From: UBA8437 sp963582065
GTDB lineage: Bacteria; Planctomycetota; Planctomycetia; Planctomycetales; Planctomycetaceae
Direction of reading: 5' to 3'
Assembly: GCA_963582065.1 (NCBI GenBank)
Contig: CAUZRQ010000014.1
Coordinates: 1-64,000, forward strand
Length of the DNA stretch: 64,000 nt
Part shown: positions 16,807 through 25,453 of the stretch, piece by piece
Layout: the number at the start of each line of letters is the position of its first letter
Position numbering within the stretch: the first letter of the stretch is position 1
Made by a program: the position numbers and the translations under genes
The notes under the pieces: model-generated
Databases searched by the model: none
What the model was told of the DNA's origin: nothing
What the model saw: the letters and a program-made list of their open reading frames with translations, nothing else

Positions 16807-19800
16807 GAGCCGGCCAGCCGTCGGATTCGAGGCAGTCGTTTCTTGGCCATCACAGAGAATGAACTGCCGGGGTGCTTCCGGGTCAGCAACTCCAGAGTCT
16901 TCACGGCCTCGGCGAATTCCCTGAGCTGCTCCTGGCAGGCGGCGGCTTGAAACAACGCCGGGGCCTGGATGTCGGGGTACTTGTACAGGATCTCCACGGC
17001 CAGGAACTGTTTCTTGGCTTCGCGGAAGTTCTTCTGGACGTAGAACGAATCGGCCATCTGCAGATGGCTGCGGGCGGCTGTCTTGGTCTTGCGACCTTCG
17101 GTCGAACCGATGACGCGTCTGAACGCCTCGCGGGCGGCCGCGAAGTCGGGGCGGGGTTTCTTGAGCAGTCCTCGGCCGAGCACTTCGTCGGCCTTGTAGA
17201 GCACCTTGGAGCGGGGCCGGGCACGTCGGAAATCGCTGACCGAGCGGGCGAGTCCGTCGTAGTCGCGGGTCCGAAACCGCGTTTCGGCCAGCAGCACCCA
17301 GGCCTCGTCGAACCAGGCGGCCTGGCTGACCTGGTCGTTGCGTATTTGCGACAGGACCGCGTTCAATTCCGCTTGTGCCGCCCGGTAGTCTCGCAGGTGC
17401 AGTGCGGCCTGCCCGAGTTGGAAGCGGACTTCCCAGCCGTGTCGGCTCTGGGGGTACCGCGCTCTCAACGCCTTGCCGTGCTCACGGACCTGATCCCACT
17501 GCTTCCCCTCGGTGGCAATCCCCACCAGGCGGAACAGGGCGTCCTGGCGGACTTCGTCGTCTCCGGTCTGCGAGCGGGCAACCTGCAGGAATGCGGTTTG
17601 GGCCTGGACGAGTCGTCCGGCAAGGAGATCACTTTCGGCCAGGCTGAAGCGTGCGGCGGTGACGTGACGGCTGCGGGGGTGTTCCTGGATCAGCTGCTTG
17701 AAGAGCACGTCGGCCTTCTTGAAGTCGTCGGCGTCGGCGTGCATCCCGGCCCATTCGAAGAGCAGCCCGTCGCGGTCCTTGGCCTTGGGGAATTGTTTCA
17801 GCAGTGTCCTGTAGGCCGTGTCGGCCTGGGTGGTCTTCTTGTCGAGAGCCAGCAGTCGGGCGGATCGACGTGCGGCCAGGAAGGCGAACGAACTCTCCGG
17901 ATAGGCCTTGGTGGCGATCCGGTAGGCTTCGGCCGCCTTCTCGGCGTCATCCGCCTTTTCGTAACACTCGGCCGCCTTGTAGGCCGCTTCGGCAGCCAGC
18001 TTTTCCCGGGGATGCAACGCCACCACCCGTTCGAAGATCGAGGCCGCATCGGAGTACTTCTTCGATTCGAACAGGCTCCAGCCTCGGCCCGAGAGCCCCG
18101 CGGCGTGGAAGGGCGAGCGGGGACCCAGGGCCACCAGATGGCCGAAGAGCCGGTCGGATCGCTGGTAATCCTTTGCCGCGTAGGATGATTCGGCCATCCG
18201 TCGAACCGTCTGAGCGTAGATCGGCTTGTTGCCGAAGCCGTTGGCCAGCCGCGTCAGGGCGAGGTCCGAGTTGGCCGTCAGGCCCTGCCGTTGTTTCGAT
18301 TCGGCCAGCACCGCCAGCGCATCGGCGGCCAGGGGTCCTCGAGGGTGTTTCTTGAGGTACTTCTCGGCGGCGTCGCCTGCAGGCTTGTGCTGCTTATCGG
18401 CCAGGAAACTCGAAGCCGCCAGCACCAGCGCGTCGTCGAATTCGCCGGGCCGGTTCGAGTCTTTGATCGAGGCGAGGATGGGGCGGAGGGTGTTCAAGAC
18501 CAGTTGGTCGTTGCCCAGTCGGCTGCCGACCCGTGCCAGTTGGTACCTGGCCCGGTTGCGGATCGTCTCCGACCCGCCCTGGGCAATTGCGGTGCGGAAG
18601 AGCGTCTGGGCGGCCTTGAGGTTGGCGTCTCCCCCGCGAGCCACCTTCAGTCGTCCGGCCTGCAAACGGTGTCGTGTCGCCAACTGGCTCCTGGGGTACT
18701 CACGTTCGAATCGGTCGACCAGTTTCTGGACCTGGTCGAGAGTCCGTCGCCGGGGGACCGGTTCGCTGATTTCCTCGGCGGCCAGCAGCATCGACTCGGT
18801 GGCGAACAGCAGTCCCTGGTCAGCGGCGGGGTGCCTGGGCCAGCGTGTGACGACACCCTGGAAGCGGCCGGCCGCCTGGGAGTACCGTCCGGCACGAAAC
18901 TCGGTGTCAGCCCACTGAAACTGGATGTCTCGCGCCAGTTTCGTGCCGGGCTTGCCGGTCTCGGCCTGCCGGAATGCCTTGATCGCCTCGTCGGTCCGGT
19001 CCAACGCCTTCAGGCTCACGCCCCGCCAGTAATCCGCCTCGGCAGCCTGGTCGGGGCGGAGGCGGGCCGCCTGGAAACTGGAGATCGCCTCGGCGTACTG
19101 TTCCAGCTCGAAGCGGGCGTAACCGGCGTTGAGCTGCGCCGCGGCTGCCTCGGGGCTCTTGGGGAAGTCCCTGGCCAGCCGATCCCAGGCCACGGCCGCT
19201 TCGCTGAACCGCTTGGCATTGAATTCGAGTGATCCGAGTTGCGAGAGCGCCTTGTCGGCGTGCCGGGAGGTCTTGTCGGCGGCCAGGGCGTTGTAGATTC
19301 TTCGAGCCTCGCCGGCTTGTCCGCTGCGCTCGCAGCAGATGCCCAATCCGAACCGAACCTCGTTGATCAGCCTCCCCTTGGGGAACTCGGCCAGCGAACC
19401 CCGGTAAACCGCCCGGGCTTCAGTGAACTTCTTCTGCTCGACCAGCGCGTCGCCAAGGTAGAACTGGCCCCAATCGCGGAGCGGGTGCTTGGGCGAGGCC
19501 TTCAGGTAGGTCCTCAGTCCTGTCGATGCAGTGGCCCAGTCGGCCAGCAGGTAACTGCACTCGGCGATCCGGAACAGGGCCTCCGGTCGGTTGGGGTCCT
19601 TGGGGAAGTCGGCGGTGAACCGCCTGAGTTCGACGCGGGCCTCGGTGTACTTCTTGAGATGGGTCAGCGAGACGCCCAGCAGCAGGCGGGCCGAGGCTGT
19701 CTTGGAACCCTTCGGACGGACCTTGATGTAGGCCCGAAGGTGCTCGGCTGCCAGCGGCCACCTCTTCTGCTTGTAGTGCCCCAACCCCAGCCGGTAGTTG

Positions 19801-19955
19801 TCATCGGCGGTGGCCTGGGCGAAGACCGGTCGGGATGCCAGCGCGGCGGATGCAACGAGCACCGCGGTGAGCAGGGCGAGACCCAGTTTCGAGGCCGGAC
19901 GGGGTGGCGAGTGGCGCATGAACGGATCGGTTCGACGGGGCGGAAACTCGGACAC
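16803..19955 (-). CDS. exported tetratricopeptide-repeat protein, about 1000 residues
   Basis: Encodes 1050 residues from a GTG start; an ATG 36 bases in (19919) would give a more conventional signal peptide (MRHSPPRPASKLGLALL, cleavage near VFAQA). The rest is a near-continuous array of TPR units, with helices of the type AEHLRAYIKVRPKG, ARVELRRFTADFPKD and AAEAYRIATKAYPES, resembling YbgF/CpoB- and BamD-like periplasmic TPR proteins. Such arrays scaffold envelope complexes. It overlaps the ExbB-type gene by four bases, like the coupling of Tol-Pal components with YbgF, which supports a joint role with the proton channel (inference). Confidence 0.9.
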   Translation of the reverse strand: MSEFPPRRTDPFMRHSPPRPASKLGLALLTAVLVASAALASRPVFAQATADDNYRLGLGHYKQKRWPLAAEHLRAYIKVRPKGSKTASARLLLGVSLTHLKKYTEARVELRRFTADFPKDPNRPEALFRIAECSYLLADWATASTGLRTYLKASPKHPLRDWGQFYLGDALVEQKKFTEARAVYRGSLAEFPKGRLINEVRFGLGICCERSGQAGEARRIYNALAADKTSRHADKALSQLGSLEFNAKRFSEAAVAWDRLARDFPKSPEAAAAQLNAGYARFELEQYAEAISSFQAARLRPDQAAEADYWRGVSLKALDRTDEAIKAFRQAETGKPGTKLARDIQFQWADTEFRAGRYSQAAGRFQGVVTRWPRHPAADQGLLFATESMLLAAEEISEPVPRRRTLDQVQKLVDRFEREYPRSQLATRHRLQAGRLKVARGGDANLKAAQTLFRTAIAQGGSETIRNRARYQLARVGSRLGNDQLVLNTLRPILASIKDSNRPGEFDDALVLAASSFLADKQHKPAGDAAEKYLKKHPRGPLAADALAVLAESKQRQGLTANSDLALTRLANGFGNKPIYAQTVRRMAESSYAAKDYQRSDRLFGHLVALGPRSPFHAAGLSGRGWSLFESKKYSDAASIFERVVALHPREKLAAEAAYKAAECYEKADDAEKAAEAYRIATKAYPESSFAFLAARRSARLLALDKKTTQADTAYRTLLKQFPKAKDRDGLLFEWAGMHADADDFKKADVLFKQLIQEHPRSRHVTAARFSLAESDLLAGRLVQAQTAFLQVARSQTGDDEVRQDALFRLVGIATEGKQWDQVREHGKALRARYPQSRHGWEVRFQLGQAALHLRDYRAAQAELNAVLSQIRNDQVSQAAWFDEAWVLLAETRFRTRDYDGLARSVSDFRRARPRSKVLYKADEVLGRGLLKKPRPDFAAAREAFRRVIGSTEGRKTKTAARSHLQMADSFYVQKNFREAKKQFLAVEILYKYPDIQAPALFQAAACQEQLREFAEAVKTLELLTRKHPGSSFSVMAKKRLPRIRRLAGS

Positions 19956-20054
19956 GGCTGCGGTTTTCGGGAGTGGCCCACCGTCTCCCCGTCACGCCCC
20001 ACAACCGGTCTCCACCGACATGGTAGCCGTCTCGCGGCGAACCCATCAAGCACA

Positions 20055-20085
20055 AGCCCGGCGAGAGCGGTTGCCTCGTCGGGCT
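20055..20085 (-). terminator. probable terminator of the lipoprotein gene
   Basis: An 11-bp stem with one G-U pair (AGCCCGACGAG with CTCGCCGGGCT on the minus strand) and a nine-base loop, followed by a partly T-rich TTGTGCTTG stretch, about 35 bases downstream of the stop at 20120. Confidence 0.5.
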
Positions 20086-20119
20086 CGTGGTGGTCGATCG
20101 GTGTCCCTGTGCCGCGGGA

Positions 20120-20695
20120 TCAACGCGGTGTCGGAGGTCCGGCACAACGGATCAGGTGGTCGTGGTCCACGTAGACCACGTCCTTGGTGGCATCGGTGTT
20201 GGTGAACGGTATCGGCCAGTGGGACCGGATTGTCTTGTCGTAGTACACCGTGGCCTTGTAGTGGCAGTGGTGCAGCTTGGCCGGTCCGACCATCGGGTAG
20301 AACCGGCACGGATCGATCCGGTCGACGATCAACTCGACGACGATCTTCACGTTGTTCCGGGTCGTCTCGGCCAGGAACGCGTAGCCCCCGGAGGCCTGGT
20401 CGGGCAGCGACCGGATCACCTCGTCCTCCGACGGGGGATCCAGGCAGTACAGCGGAGCGTTTTCGCCCTCGACCGGATCGAGCACCGGCACCTTGCCGTA
20501 ACGCTCTTCCTCGTGATAGGTGTCTTCGATCATCTCGCTGAAGTACGGACTGACCGGGATGAGCGGCGTGGTCACGAAGAACTTCGCTCCGTCGATGATC
20601 ACGGCCACAAAGCCGTTGAAGACGTAACATCCACTGCTCACCGAGCAGGCCAGGGCCAGCGTCATGAGCAAGGCAAGTCGTTTGTTCCGTGTCAT
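20120..20695 (-). CDS. lipoprotein, function unknown
   Basis: Encodes 191 residues. The N-terminus MTRNKRLALLMTLALACSV ends in the lipobox SSGC (Cys23), so export and lipid anchoring are predicted. The mature part contains several aromatic and His/Cys residues (CRFYPMVGPAKLHHCHYKATVYYD), with no domain I recognise. The open frame extends 126 bases further upstream, but the ATG at 20695 gives the signal peptide and is preferred. It follows the BON-domain gene by 92 bases on the same strand; a G/C hairpin at about 20737-20753 lies between them and could attenuate read-through. Confidence 0.75.
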   Translation of the reverse strand: MTRNKRLALLMTLALACSVSSGCYVFNGFVAVIIDGAKFFVTTPLIPVSPYFSEMIEDTYHEEERYGKVPVLDPVEGENAPLYCLDPPSEDEVIRSLPDQASGGYAFLAETTRNNVKIVVELIVDRIDPCRFYPMVGPAKLHHCHYKATVYYDKTIRSHWPIPFTNTDATKDVVYVDHDHLIRCAGPPTPR

Positions 20696-20787
20696 CTGTT
20701 GGTTCCCTGCGCGGGCTCCGCTTCTCTGTAGAACGCCCCCCCCGGATGGGGGGAGATACGTCGATTTCCGGTCGGCGACCCGATCTC

Positions 20788-21894
20788 CTACCAGTTCTCG
20801 GGGTTGAGGAACCACCACCACTTGTCCGTCCGCGGACGGAAGTTGAGGCTCCAGTGGCCGTCATCCCATTCGAGTTGAGCCTGTCGCCAGCCCAGCGGGA
20901 TCTGGGGGTAGGGGTAGAACGGTCCGATGTACGGCCAGGCACTGGCACTGTACTGCTCGGGATAAGAGACCTGGCTGTAGTTGGGGTAGGCCGCGTAACT
21001 GGGCCAGGCGTAGTTGGGCATGTTGGGCATGTCGTAGACGACGTTGGAGGCGGTACCGCCGGGGTGTCCGTAACTGGGCGGAGCCGGCATCGCCGGGCCC
21101 GCTCCCGGTCCCGCCGGACCGGGTCGTCCCGCCGGACCGGGTCCGGGAGGAGCCTGGCCGGCCGGCTGGTAGGCTGCCGGCTGGTAGGCTGCCGGCTGGA
21201 TTCCAGACGGTCGACGGCCGAGTGCCAGCTGGTTCTCGACCCGCTTCACACCCGGAACCGCTGCGGTGATCTGCTCGGCGTAGGCCCGCTCCTGCGGGGA
21301 ATTGACCGTGCCGGCCAGTTGAGCGGTTCCCTGTCGGAACCGGATCTCGATGTCGTAGCTGCTCAACCGGGCTGCTCCCAGTGCCCTGGCGATCTGCTCG
21401 GCCTTCTTCTGATTGGCGAGCCTGTCGGCTGCTGGAGTTGCCGCAGGCGGTGCAGTGAAGGCGGCAGGCTGGACGGCCGGCTTGGTGGCCGCCGGTTTGG
21501 TGGCCGTTGGAGCCGTGACCGGTTGGACCGGAATCACCTTCAACTGGTTGTCGACCGCCTGAACGCCGCCGACCCCGGTCACCACCCTGGTCACCGCGGC
21601 CTTCTGGCCCACGTCGGCGATTGTTCCGGTCAACGCGACCTTGCCAGCCTGGAAGCGAATCTGAATGTCGTATCCGCTCAGGCCCGCAGCTCGCAGCGCC
21701 GAGGCAATCGACTCGGCCATTTTCGTGTTGTAGGCCTTTGCGGCCTGTGCCGTGGTGGGGGTCTCGGCCTTGGCCTTGGCCTTGGCTCCTTTACTCCCAA
21801 ACAGTTCCCGGAACGATGGCAGTCCCGCGGAACTCGTACTGTATGTGGCCATTACCAGAGTGACCAACACCGCCCATGTTTGAAACCGTCGCAT
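20788..21894 (-). CDS. exported protein with two BON domains
   Basis: Encodes 368 residues. Residues 1-24 form a signal peptide (VLVTLVMATYSTSSAG). Two BON domains follow: about 58-112 (IASALRAAGLSGYDIQIRF, KVALTGTIADVGQKAAV) and about 160-225 (IARALGAARLSSYDIEIRF, AQLAGTVNSPQERAYAEQI). BON domains bind phospholipid or peptidoglycan-related surfaces in OsmY/BamE-like periplasmic proteins. A low-complexity Pro/Gly/Ala/Gln region with QPAAY repeats comes next, then a Tyr/Trp/Pro-rich C-terminus. An envelope-maintenance role is inferred. A GGAGAG ribosome site precedes the ATG, and a duplicated octamer lies just upstream. Confidence 0.85.
   Translation of the reverse strand: MRRFQTWAVLVTLVMATYSTSSAGLPSFRELFGSKGAKAKAKAETPTTAQAAKAYNTKMAESIASALRAAGLSGYDIQIRFQAGKVALTGTIADVGQKAAVTRVVTGVGGVQAVDNQLKVIPVQPVTAPTATKPAATKPAVQPAAFTAPPAATPAADRLANQKKAEQIARALGAARLSSYDIEIRFRQGTAQLAGTVNSPQERAYAEQITAAVPGVKRVENQLALGRRPSGIQPAAYQPAAYQPAGQAPPGPGPAGRPGPAGPGAGPAMPAPPSYGHPGGTASNVVYDMPNMPNYAWPSYAAYPNYSQVSYPEQYSASAWPYIGPFYPYPQIPLGWRQAQLEWDDGHWSLNFRPRTDKWWWFLNPENW
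21108..21143. repeat. perfect 18-bp tandem duplication inside the BON gene
   Basis: GTCCCGCCGGACCGGGTC occurs twice in direct succession (21108-21125, 21126-21143). It encodes a repeated Pro-Gly-Pro-Ala-Gly-Arg unit in the low-complexity linker. Confidence 0.9.
21161..21199. repeat. 15-bp tandem repeat encoding QPAAY units
   Basis: Two exact copies of GCCGGCTGGTAGGCT (21161-21175, 21176-21190) plus a nine-base partial third copy. Being a multiple of three, copy-number change would keep the frame and alter linker length. Confidence 0.9.
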
Positions 21895-21913
21895 GAACCA
21901 ACTCTCCTCAGTT

Positions 21914-21932
21914 GCGTACGAACCGCGTACGA
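21914..21932. promoter_or_regulatory. duplicated octamer upstream of the BON gene
   Basis: GCGTACGA occurs at 21914-21921 and 21925-21932, so repeat starts are 11 bp apart, one helical turn. It lies about 20-38 bases before the BON start codon, just upstream of the ribosome site. Each copy contains the palindrome CGTACG. An operator or a leader element is possible; no regulator can be named. Confidence 0.35.
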
Positions 21933-22061
21933 GAAACCCCGCGCACAGACACGGATGCTGGTTCTATTGATCGGACGAGTTACTCCGGTTGGATAAACTT
22001 TTCTGGTTATTTCGTTTCCGAAGTTTCAGGAAGTTCGTTGCGGCTGATTTCGGTGACCTGC

Positions 22062-23189
22062 CTAGATGATGGCTGCGGAGACGGCGTTGGAGAGGTGGAC
22101 GAGCCGCCAGGGCGCCTTCGAACGGATGGCGCTGGTCAGCAGGATGCAGAAAGCGTCGCGTCGGCGGTCCATCCAGCACATTGTTCCGGTTGCCCCGGTG
22201 TGACCGAACACGTCGGCATCGAGTGAATCCCCCCAACTGCCCGAGGTGCCACGGTGGTTGAGTTTCCATCCCAGGCCCCACGGTCGGGTGGCAGCCAGTC
22301 GCGAGTCGATATCGGGCATCGTGGCCAGGCGGTTCTCGGTCATCGAACGGACGGTTGCCGGGGCCAGCAGCCGGGTTCCTCGGACCTGGCCGTCTCCGAG
22401 CATCAGCTGGCAGATCACCGCCAGGTCCTCGGGCGAGGCAAATGCTCCCCCCCAGGGGGCCCCGAATTCCTGCCAGTAGCGACTGTTCCAGCCGAAGTCC
22501 GACCCGATCTGATATTCGGGAACTTCGACCCTCACCAGTCGTCGTCGATCCAGCCCTCGGCTGCCCAGCGCGATGTCCTCAAGATCCAGCGGCTCGAACA
22601 ACTCGCGACGGAGCACCTCGCGAATCGGTCGCCCGGTCAGCCTCTGTACCAACTCGGCAGTCACCAGTGTCCCCATGCTCTGGTACTTGTGGTCGGTTCC
22701 CGGGGCAAAGACCGGAGTGGCTCCGATGGCGCCTTGGACAAACCGTTTCAGCGGCGCGTGCTGACGTCGCATCTCGGCGTTGTCCGGCAGCATGTCCGGC
22801 ATTCCGGAGGTGTGAGTGAAGAGGTGTTCGACGAGTGTGTCTTCCTTGTGTTGAGCAGCGAAGTCGGGGATGTAGCGGCTGACGGGGTCCGAGAGGTTCA
22901 GTTGACCGCGTTCGACCTGCAGCATTCCGGCCAGGTAGGTGATGGGCTTGGAGATCGAGGCGAGCAGGAACAGGCCGTCCTCGCGGATCGGTTCGGCACC
23001 CGGTTCGGGTCCCTGTCGTCCGAAGAATCGGGGCGGGACGATCCGGCCGTGCCGTCCGACCAGAATCGCACCCCCGGGGACCGGTGGCTCGGGCCCGGAG
23101 GTCCATTTCCGCAGCAGCCGGTAGGCGGTTTCAAGACGATCGGCGTCGATGCCGATTTCCTTCGGTTTGGCGTATTTCAGGTGACCCAT
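22062..23189 (-). CDS. serine hydrolase of the beta-lactamase/class C PBP fold
   Basis: Encodes 375 residues without an obvious signal peptide. The catalytic SxxK motif is SISK (Ser78, Lys81), in the usual context DGLFLLASISKPIT. The second motif is around HKYQSMGTL (Tyr near 169) and the third is FGHTGATGT near the C-terminus. Family members act as esterases, D-amino-acid peptidases or beta-lactamase-like enzymes; substrate cannot be predicted. It is transcribed divergently from the small Lys-rich gene at 23328, and stands 167 bases upstream of the BON gene. Confidence 0.9.
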   Translation of the reverse strand: MGHLKYAKPKEIGIDADRLETAYRLLRKWTSGPEPPVPGGAILVGRHGRIVPPRFFGRQGPEPGAEPIREDGLFLLASISKPITYLAGMLQVERGQLNLSDPVSRYIPDFAAQHKEDTLVEHLFTHTSGMPDMLPDNAEMRRQHAPLKRFVQGAIGATPVFAPGTDHKYQSMGTLVTAELVQRLTGRPIREVLRRELFEPLDLEDIALGSRGLDRRRLVRVEVPEYQIGSDFGWNSRYWQEFGAPWGGAFASPEDLAVICQLMLGDGQVRGTRLLAPATVRSMTENRLATMPDIDSRLAATRPWGLGWKLNHRGTSGSWGDSLDADVFGHTGATGTMCWMDRRRDAFCILLTSAIRSKAPWRLVHLSNAVSAAII

Positions 23190-23327
23190 CGAGTGGGATT
23201 CCTTGGCGGGAGAGGGGGGGCGGTGAGAGTAGTCCGATCCTGTCGGAGATGATATCCTAGCCCCGTCCCGGCTGCTCGCGCGGCAGGGAATCCGAAACGT
23301 GAAATGCGGTCTGGGAGAACGAGGCTG

Positions 23328-23636
23328 ATGGCCAAGAAGAAGACCACCAAGAAGACCGCCAAGAAGGTCGACAAGCCGGAGGCCAAGAAAACGACCAAGA
23401 AGAAGGTCGCCAAACGGACGACGAGGAAGAGGAAGTCGGCCGAGCCGATCCGTTACCGGCTGATCTGGGGCGTCTACAGCAGCGGCATGCGTGAAGAGAC
23501 TCGCTTCGACTACGGCAAACGGAAGGACGCCGACAAGAAGGCCGACCAGCTCACGGCCAAGGGCAAGAAGCTGTTCTGGGTCCAGCCGATCAAGGAAGAG
23601 ATCATTCCCGAACCGGAGGTCGCAGAGGACGAGTAG
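23328..23636 (+). CDS. small protein with histone-H1-like Lys-rich N-terminus
   Basis: Encodes 102 residues starting MAKKKTTKK, with a GAGG ribosome site. The first 45 residues are Lys/Thr/Ala-rich (KKTAKKVDKPEAKKTTKKK), similar to bacterial H1-like tails. The rest is a compact domain (YRLIWGVYSSGMREETRFDYG, then GKKLFWVQPIKEEI) ending in an acidic tail. Nucleic-acid binding through the tail is plausible; the globular part is not recognised. It converges on rpsU, with a symmetric hairpin between. Confidence 0.75.
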   Translation: MAKKKTTKKTAKKVDKPEAKKTTKKKVAKRTTRKRKSAEPIRYRLIWGVYSSGMREETRFDYGKRKDADKKADQLTAKGKKLFWVQPIKEEIIPEPEVAEDE

Positions 23637-23675
23637 ACTCCGGTCGTCGTCGGTTCCACGGTCGGATTAAAGTCA

Positions 23676-23702
23676 ATCAGCCGGGCAGCGAGCCCGGCTG
23701 AT
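23676..23702. terminator. bidirectional hairpin between convergent genes
   Basis: A perfect 11-bp stem (ATCAGCCGGGC with GCCCGGCTGAT) around a five-base loop, placed between the Lys-rich gene (ends 23636) and rpsU (ends 23733). Short T or A runs flank it only weakly (ATTAAAG on the left), so it is a likely but not textbook terminator for both. Confidence 0.6.
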
Positions 23703-23732
23703 GGCCGTCGTTGACTCCGGTCGGGTTGCCCC

Positions 23733-23918
23733 TTATTTCTGGCCCATCTTCGCCCGTCGCGCCGCGCGACGACGTGACCGACGGGCCTCATCACTCGGCT
23801 TCTCGTAGTATTCGCGACGCCGCATTTCCTTCTTGATGCCGGCGTGTTCGACCAGCTTGCGGAACCGCTTGACCGCGTCCTGGATCTTCTCGTTGTCACG
23901 CAGACGCAGTTTGACCAC
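23733..23918 (-). CDS. rpsU: 30S ribosomal protein bS21
   Basis: Encodes 61 residues, the usual bS21 size. MVKLRLRDNEKIQDAVKRF and the strongly basic C-terminus (RRSRRRAARRAKMGQK), with the REYYEKPSDEARR segment, are characteristic. bS21 sits at the 30S platform near the 3' end of 16S rRNA and helps initiation. It stands 111 bases downstream of thyX on the same strand; neither dnaG nor rpoD is adjacent, unlike the E. coli macromolecular-synthesis operon. Confidence 0.96.
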   Translation of the reverse strand: MVKLRLRDNEKIQDAVKRFRKLVEHAGIKKEMRRREYYEKPSDEARRSRRRAARRAKMGQK

Positions 23919-24029
23919 GGGATGTCTCCGTTGTGCTTCGTGTCCTGGGGGGAGGGACTACCGTAGCAGAACCATTGGCGGTGGCCAACCGAAAGCGTGA
24001 GGTTGAGCGTCGGCTTCGGGACCGACTCT

Positions 24030-24974
24030 CTACTGCTCGCCACGAGGCTCGACGATCCCCATCTCGGCCAGCTTGTCGTGGCATTCGTCCCGCTCGCGGC
24101 ACCGCGTCAGCGGTCTCCATTTGTCGTCCTGGGCGTCCAGGAACATTGCTTCGTCGAACGGCGGGGCCCGGCCGGCCCGGCCGGCCCGCTCCATCAGCCG
24201 GGCCACCACCTCGCGGTCCAGCCGTGTCAGGAACAGCCCACTGATGCGGTAGTCCTGGAACGCCTCCCAGACCACCGGGAACAGCGGCTGCACGATCTTT
24301 TCGCCGATCGTCGTCGCGTAGTCCCGAATTTCCTGTTGTGCGTGGCTGTCCATTCTCAGCGCCAGGAAGTGCAACAGGTTGTGCAGGTCGACCTTCCAGT
24401 AGGCCTCGGTGTAGGTCGACAGCGGCAGGTCCTTGCGGGCCTGCTCGCGTGCGACACCCGCATCGAGCCGTTCCTGGTAGACCCGCTTCGAGTGATCCTG
24501 CAGTTCCTGTTCGGTCCGGCTCAACTCCCGGCCCACTTCGGGCTCCAACGGCTCACCGCTCCCCTGGCGGTTGCTCTCGGCCTGCGATCGCCAGGACTCC
24601 GGCGGGGTCGTCTGCGAGGCGTCGATGGCGATCGAGTAACGGGTGCTGTACTCGTTGACGTTGGCTGTGCGGTGCCGGATCCACTGTCGCCAGCAGTCCA
24701 TCGGCACCCGCACCAGCAGCTTGATCTCGGCCATCTCGAACGGGGTCGTGTGCCGGTGTCTGAGCAGGTAGCGGATCAGGGTGCGATCGTCGGAGACCTT
24801 GCGGGTGCCGGCACCGTAACTGACCCGGGCGGCCTGGACGACCGATCCGTCGTCCCCCATCACGTCGACCAGGCAGACGAAGCCGTCGTCGAGCACGCCG
24901 AACTTCTTCCAGCGCAACTCGTCGACGACCGCCCCACGCTCCTCGTCGGTCGACTCGGCAGGCTCGTTGCTCAT
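24030..24974 (-). CDS. thyX: FAD-dependent thymidylate synthase ThyX
   Basis: Encodes 314 residues from the ATG at 24974, which has a GGGAGG ribosome site; the frame is open for another 60 bases upstream. ThyX methylates dUMP to dTMP using methylenetetrahydrofolate and FAD/NADPH. The RHRHTTPFEMAEIKL segment (72-86) and the ThyX motif at 100-113, RHRTANVNEYSTRY, are clear. The motif carries Asn where many homologues have the first Ser (RHRxxSxNxxSxR); the second Ser is kept. It is longer than typical ThyX (about 220-250), with N- and C-terminal extensions. No thyA is present here. Confidence 0.95.
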   Translation of the reverse strand: MSNEPAESTDEERGAVVDELRWKKFGVLDDGFVCLVDVMGDDGSVVQAARVSYGAGTRKVSDDRTLIRYLLRHRHTTPFEMAEIKLLVRVPMDCWRQWIRHRTANVNEYSTRYSIAIDASQTTPPESWRSQAESNRQGSGEPLEPEVGRELSRTEQELQDHSKRVYQERLDAGVAREQARKDLPLSTYTEAYWKVDLHNLLHFLALRMDSHAQQEIRDYATTIGEKIVQPLFPVVWEAFQDYRISGLFLTRLDREVVARLMERAGRAGRAPPFDEAMFLDAQDDKWRPLTRCRERDECHDKLAEMGIVEPRGEQ

Positions 24975-25179
24975 CCCCGTCGATCCTCCCTGATGTCTCA
25001 CAGTGTCGGCCCGCCTGCGGGGCGGGATCGACATCGCTGGCGGATTGTCGTGAAGAACCGGTGAGTTTTCCAGTCCACGTCGGCCGCCTTCGACGCGGTT
25101 TGCGTTTCCCGGGAACGGCGATTAGTCTCTGACCAGCCCCGTCGACGGACGGCACTTTCTCCGGTTCGAATTTCACAGG

Positions 25180-25404
25180 ATGAATTACACAATGGCTGAC
25201 GTGCAGATCAGCGTGCGGGAGAACGGGCCCTTTCTGGTCAGCGGCCCGGTTGAATTGACCGATCCCAACGGCGACGCATTCGACCTGGGCGAGAAAGATT
25301 CGTTCGCGCTGTGCCGGTGCGGAGCTTCGGCCAATCGGCCCTTCTGCGACGGCAGTCACCGTGACTGCGGGTTCGAGTCGGCCGAGACGGCGGGCGGATC
25401 CTGA
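25180..25404 (+). CDS. CDGSH iron-sulfur domain protein
   Basis: Encodes 74 residues from the first ATG; a second ATG at 25192 (MADVQIS) is equally plausible. The CDGSH signature is complete: Cys45, Cys47, Ser50, Pro54, Cys56 and His60 (CRCGAS then PFCDGSH). Such proteins bind a redox-active 2Fe-2S cluster with three Cys and one His and act in electron transfer or iron-sulfur sensing. It is divergent from thyX and lies just before the esterase gene; its last bases precede that gene's chosen start by about 50. Confidence 0.92.
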   Translation: MNYTMADVQISVRENGPFLVSGPVELTDPNGDAFDLGEKDSFALCRCGASANRPFCDGSHRDCGFESAETAGGS

Positions 25405-25453
25405 CCACCGGGTCGGCGGGTCTCTTCTTTCCAACGGGTTCGAGGCAGTTGCG

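Noticed and set aside
20737..20753. C-run/G-run hairpin between the BON and lipoprotein genes
   Set aside because: Only six G-C pairs with no T run; could equally be simple homopolymer tracts.
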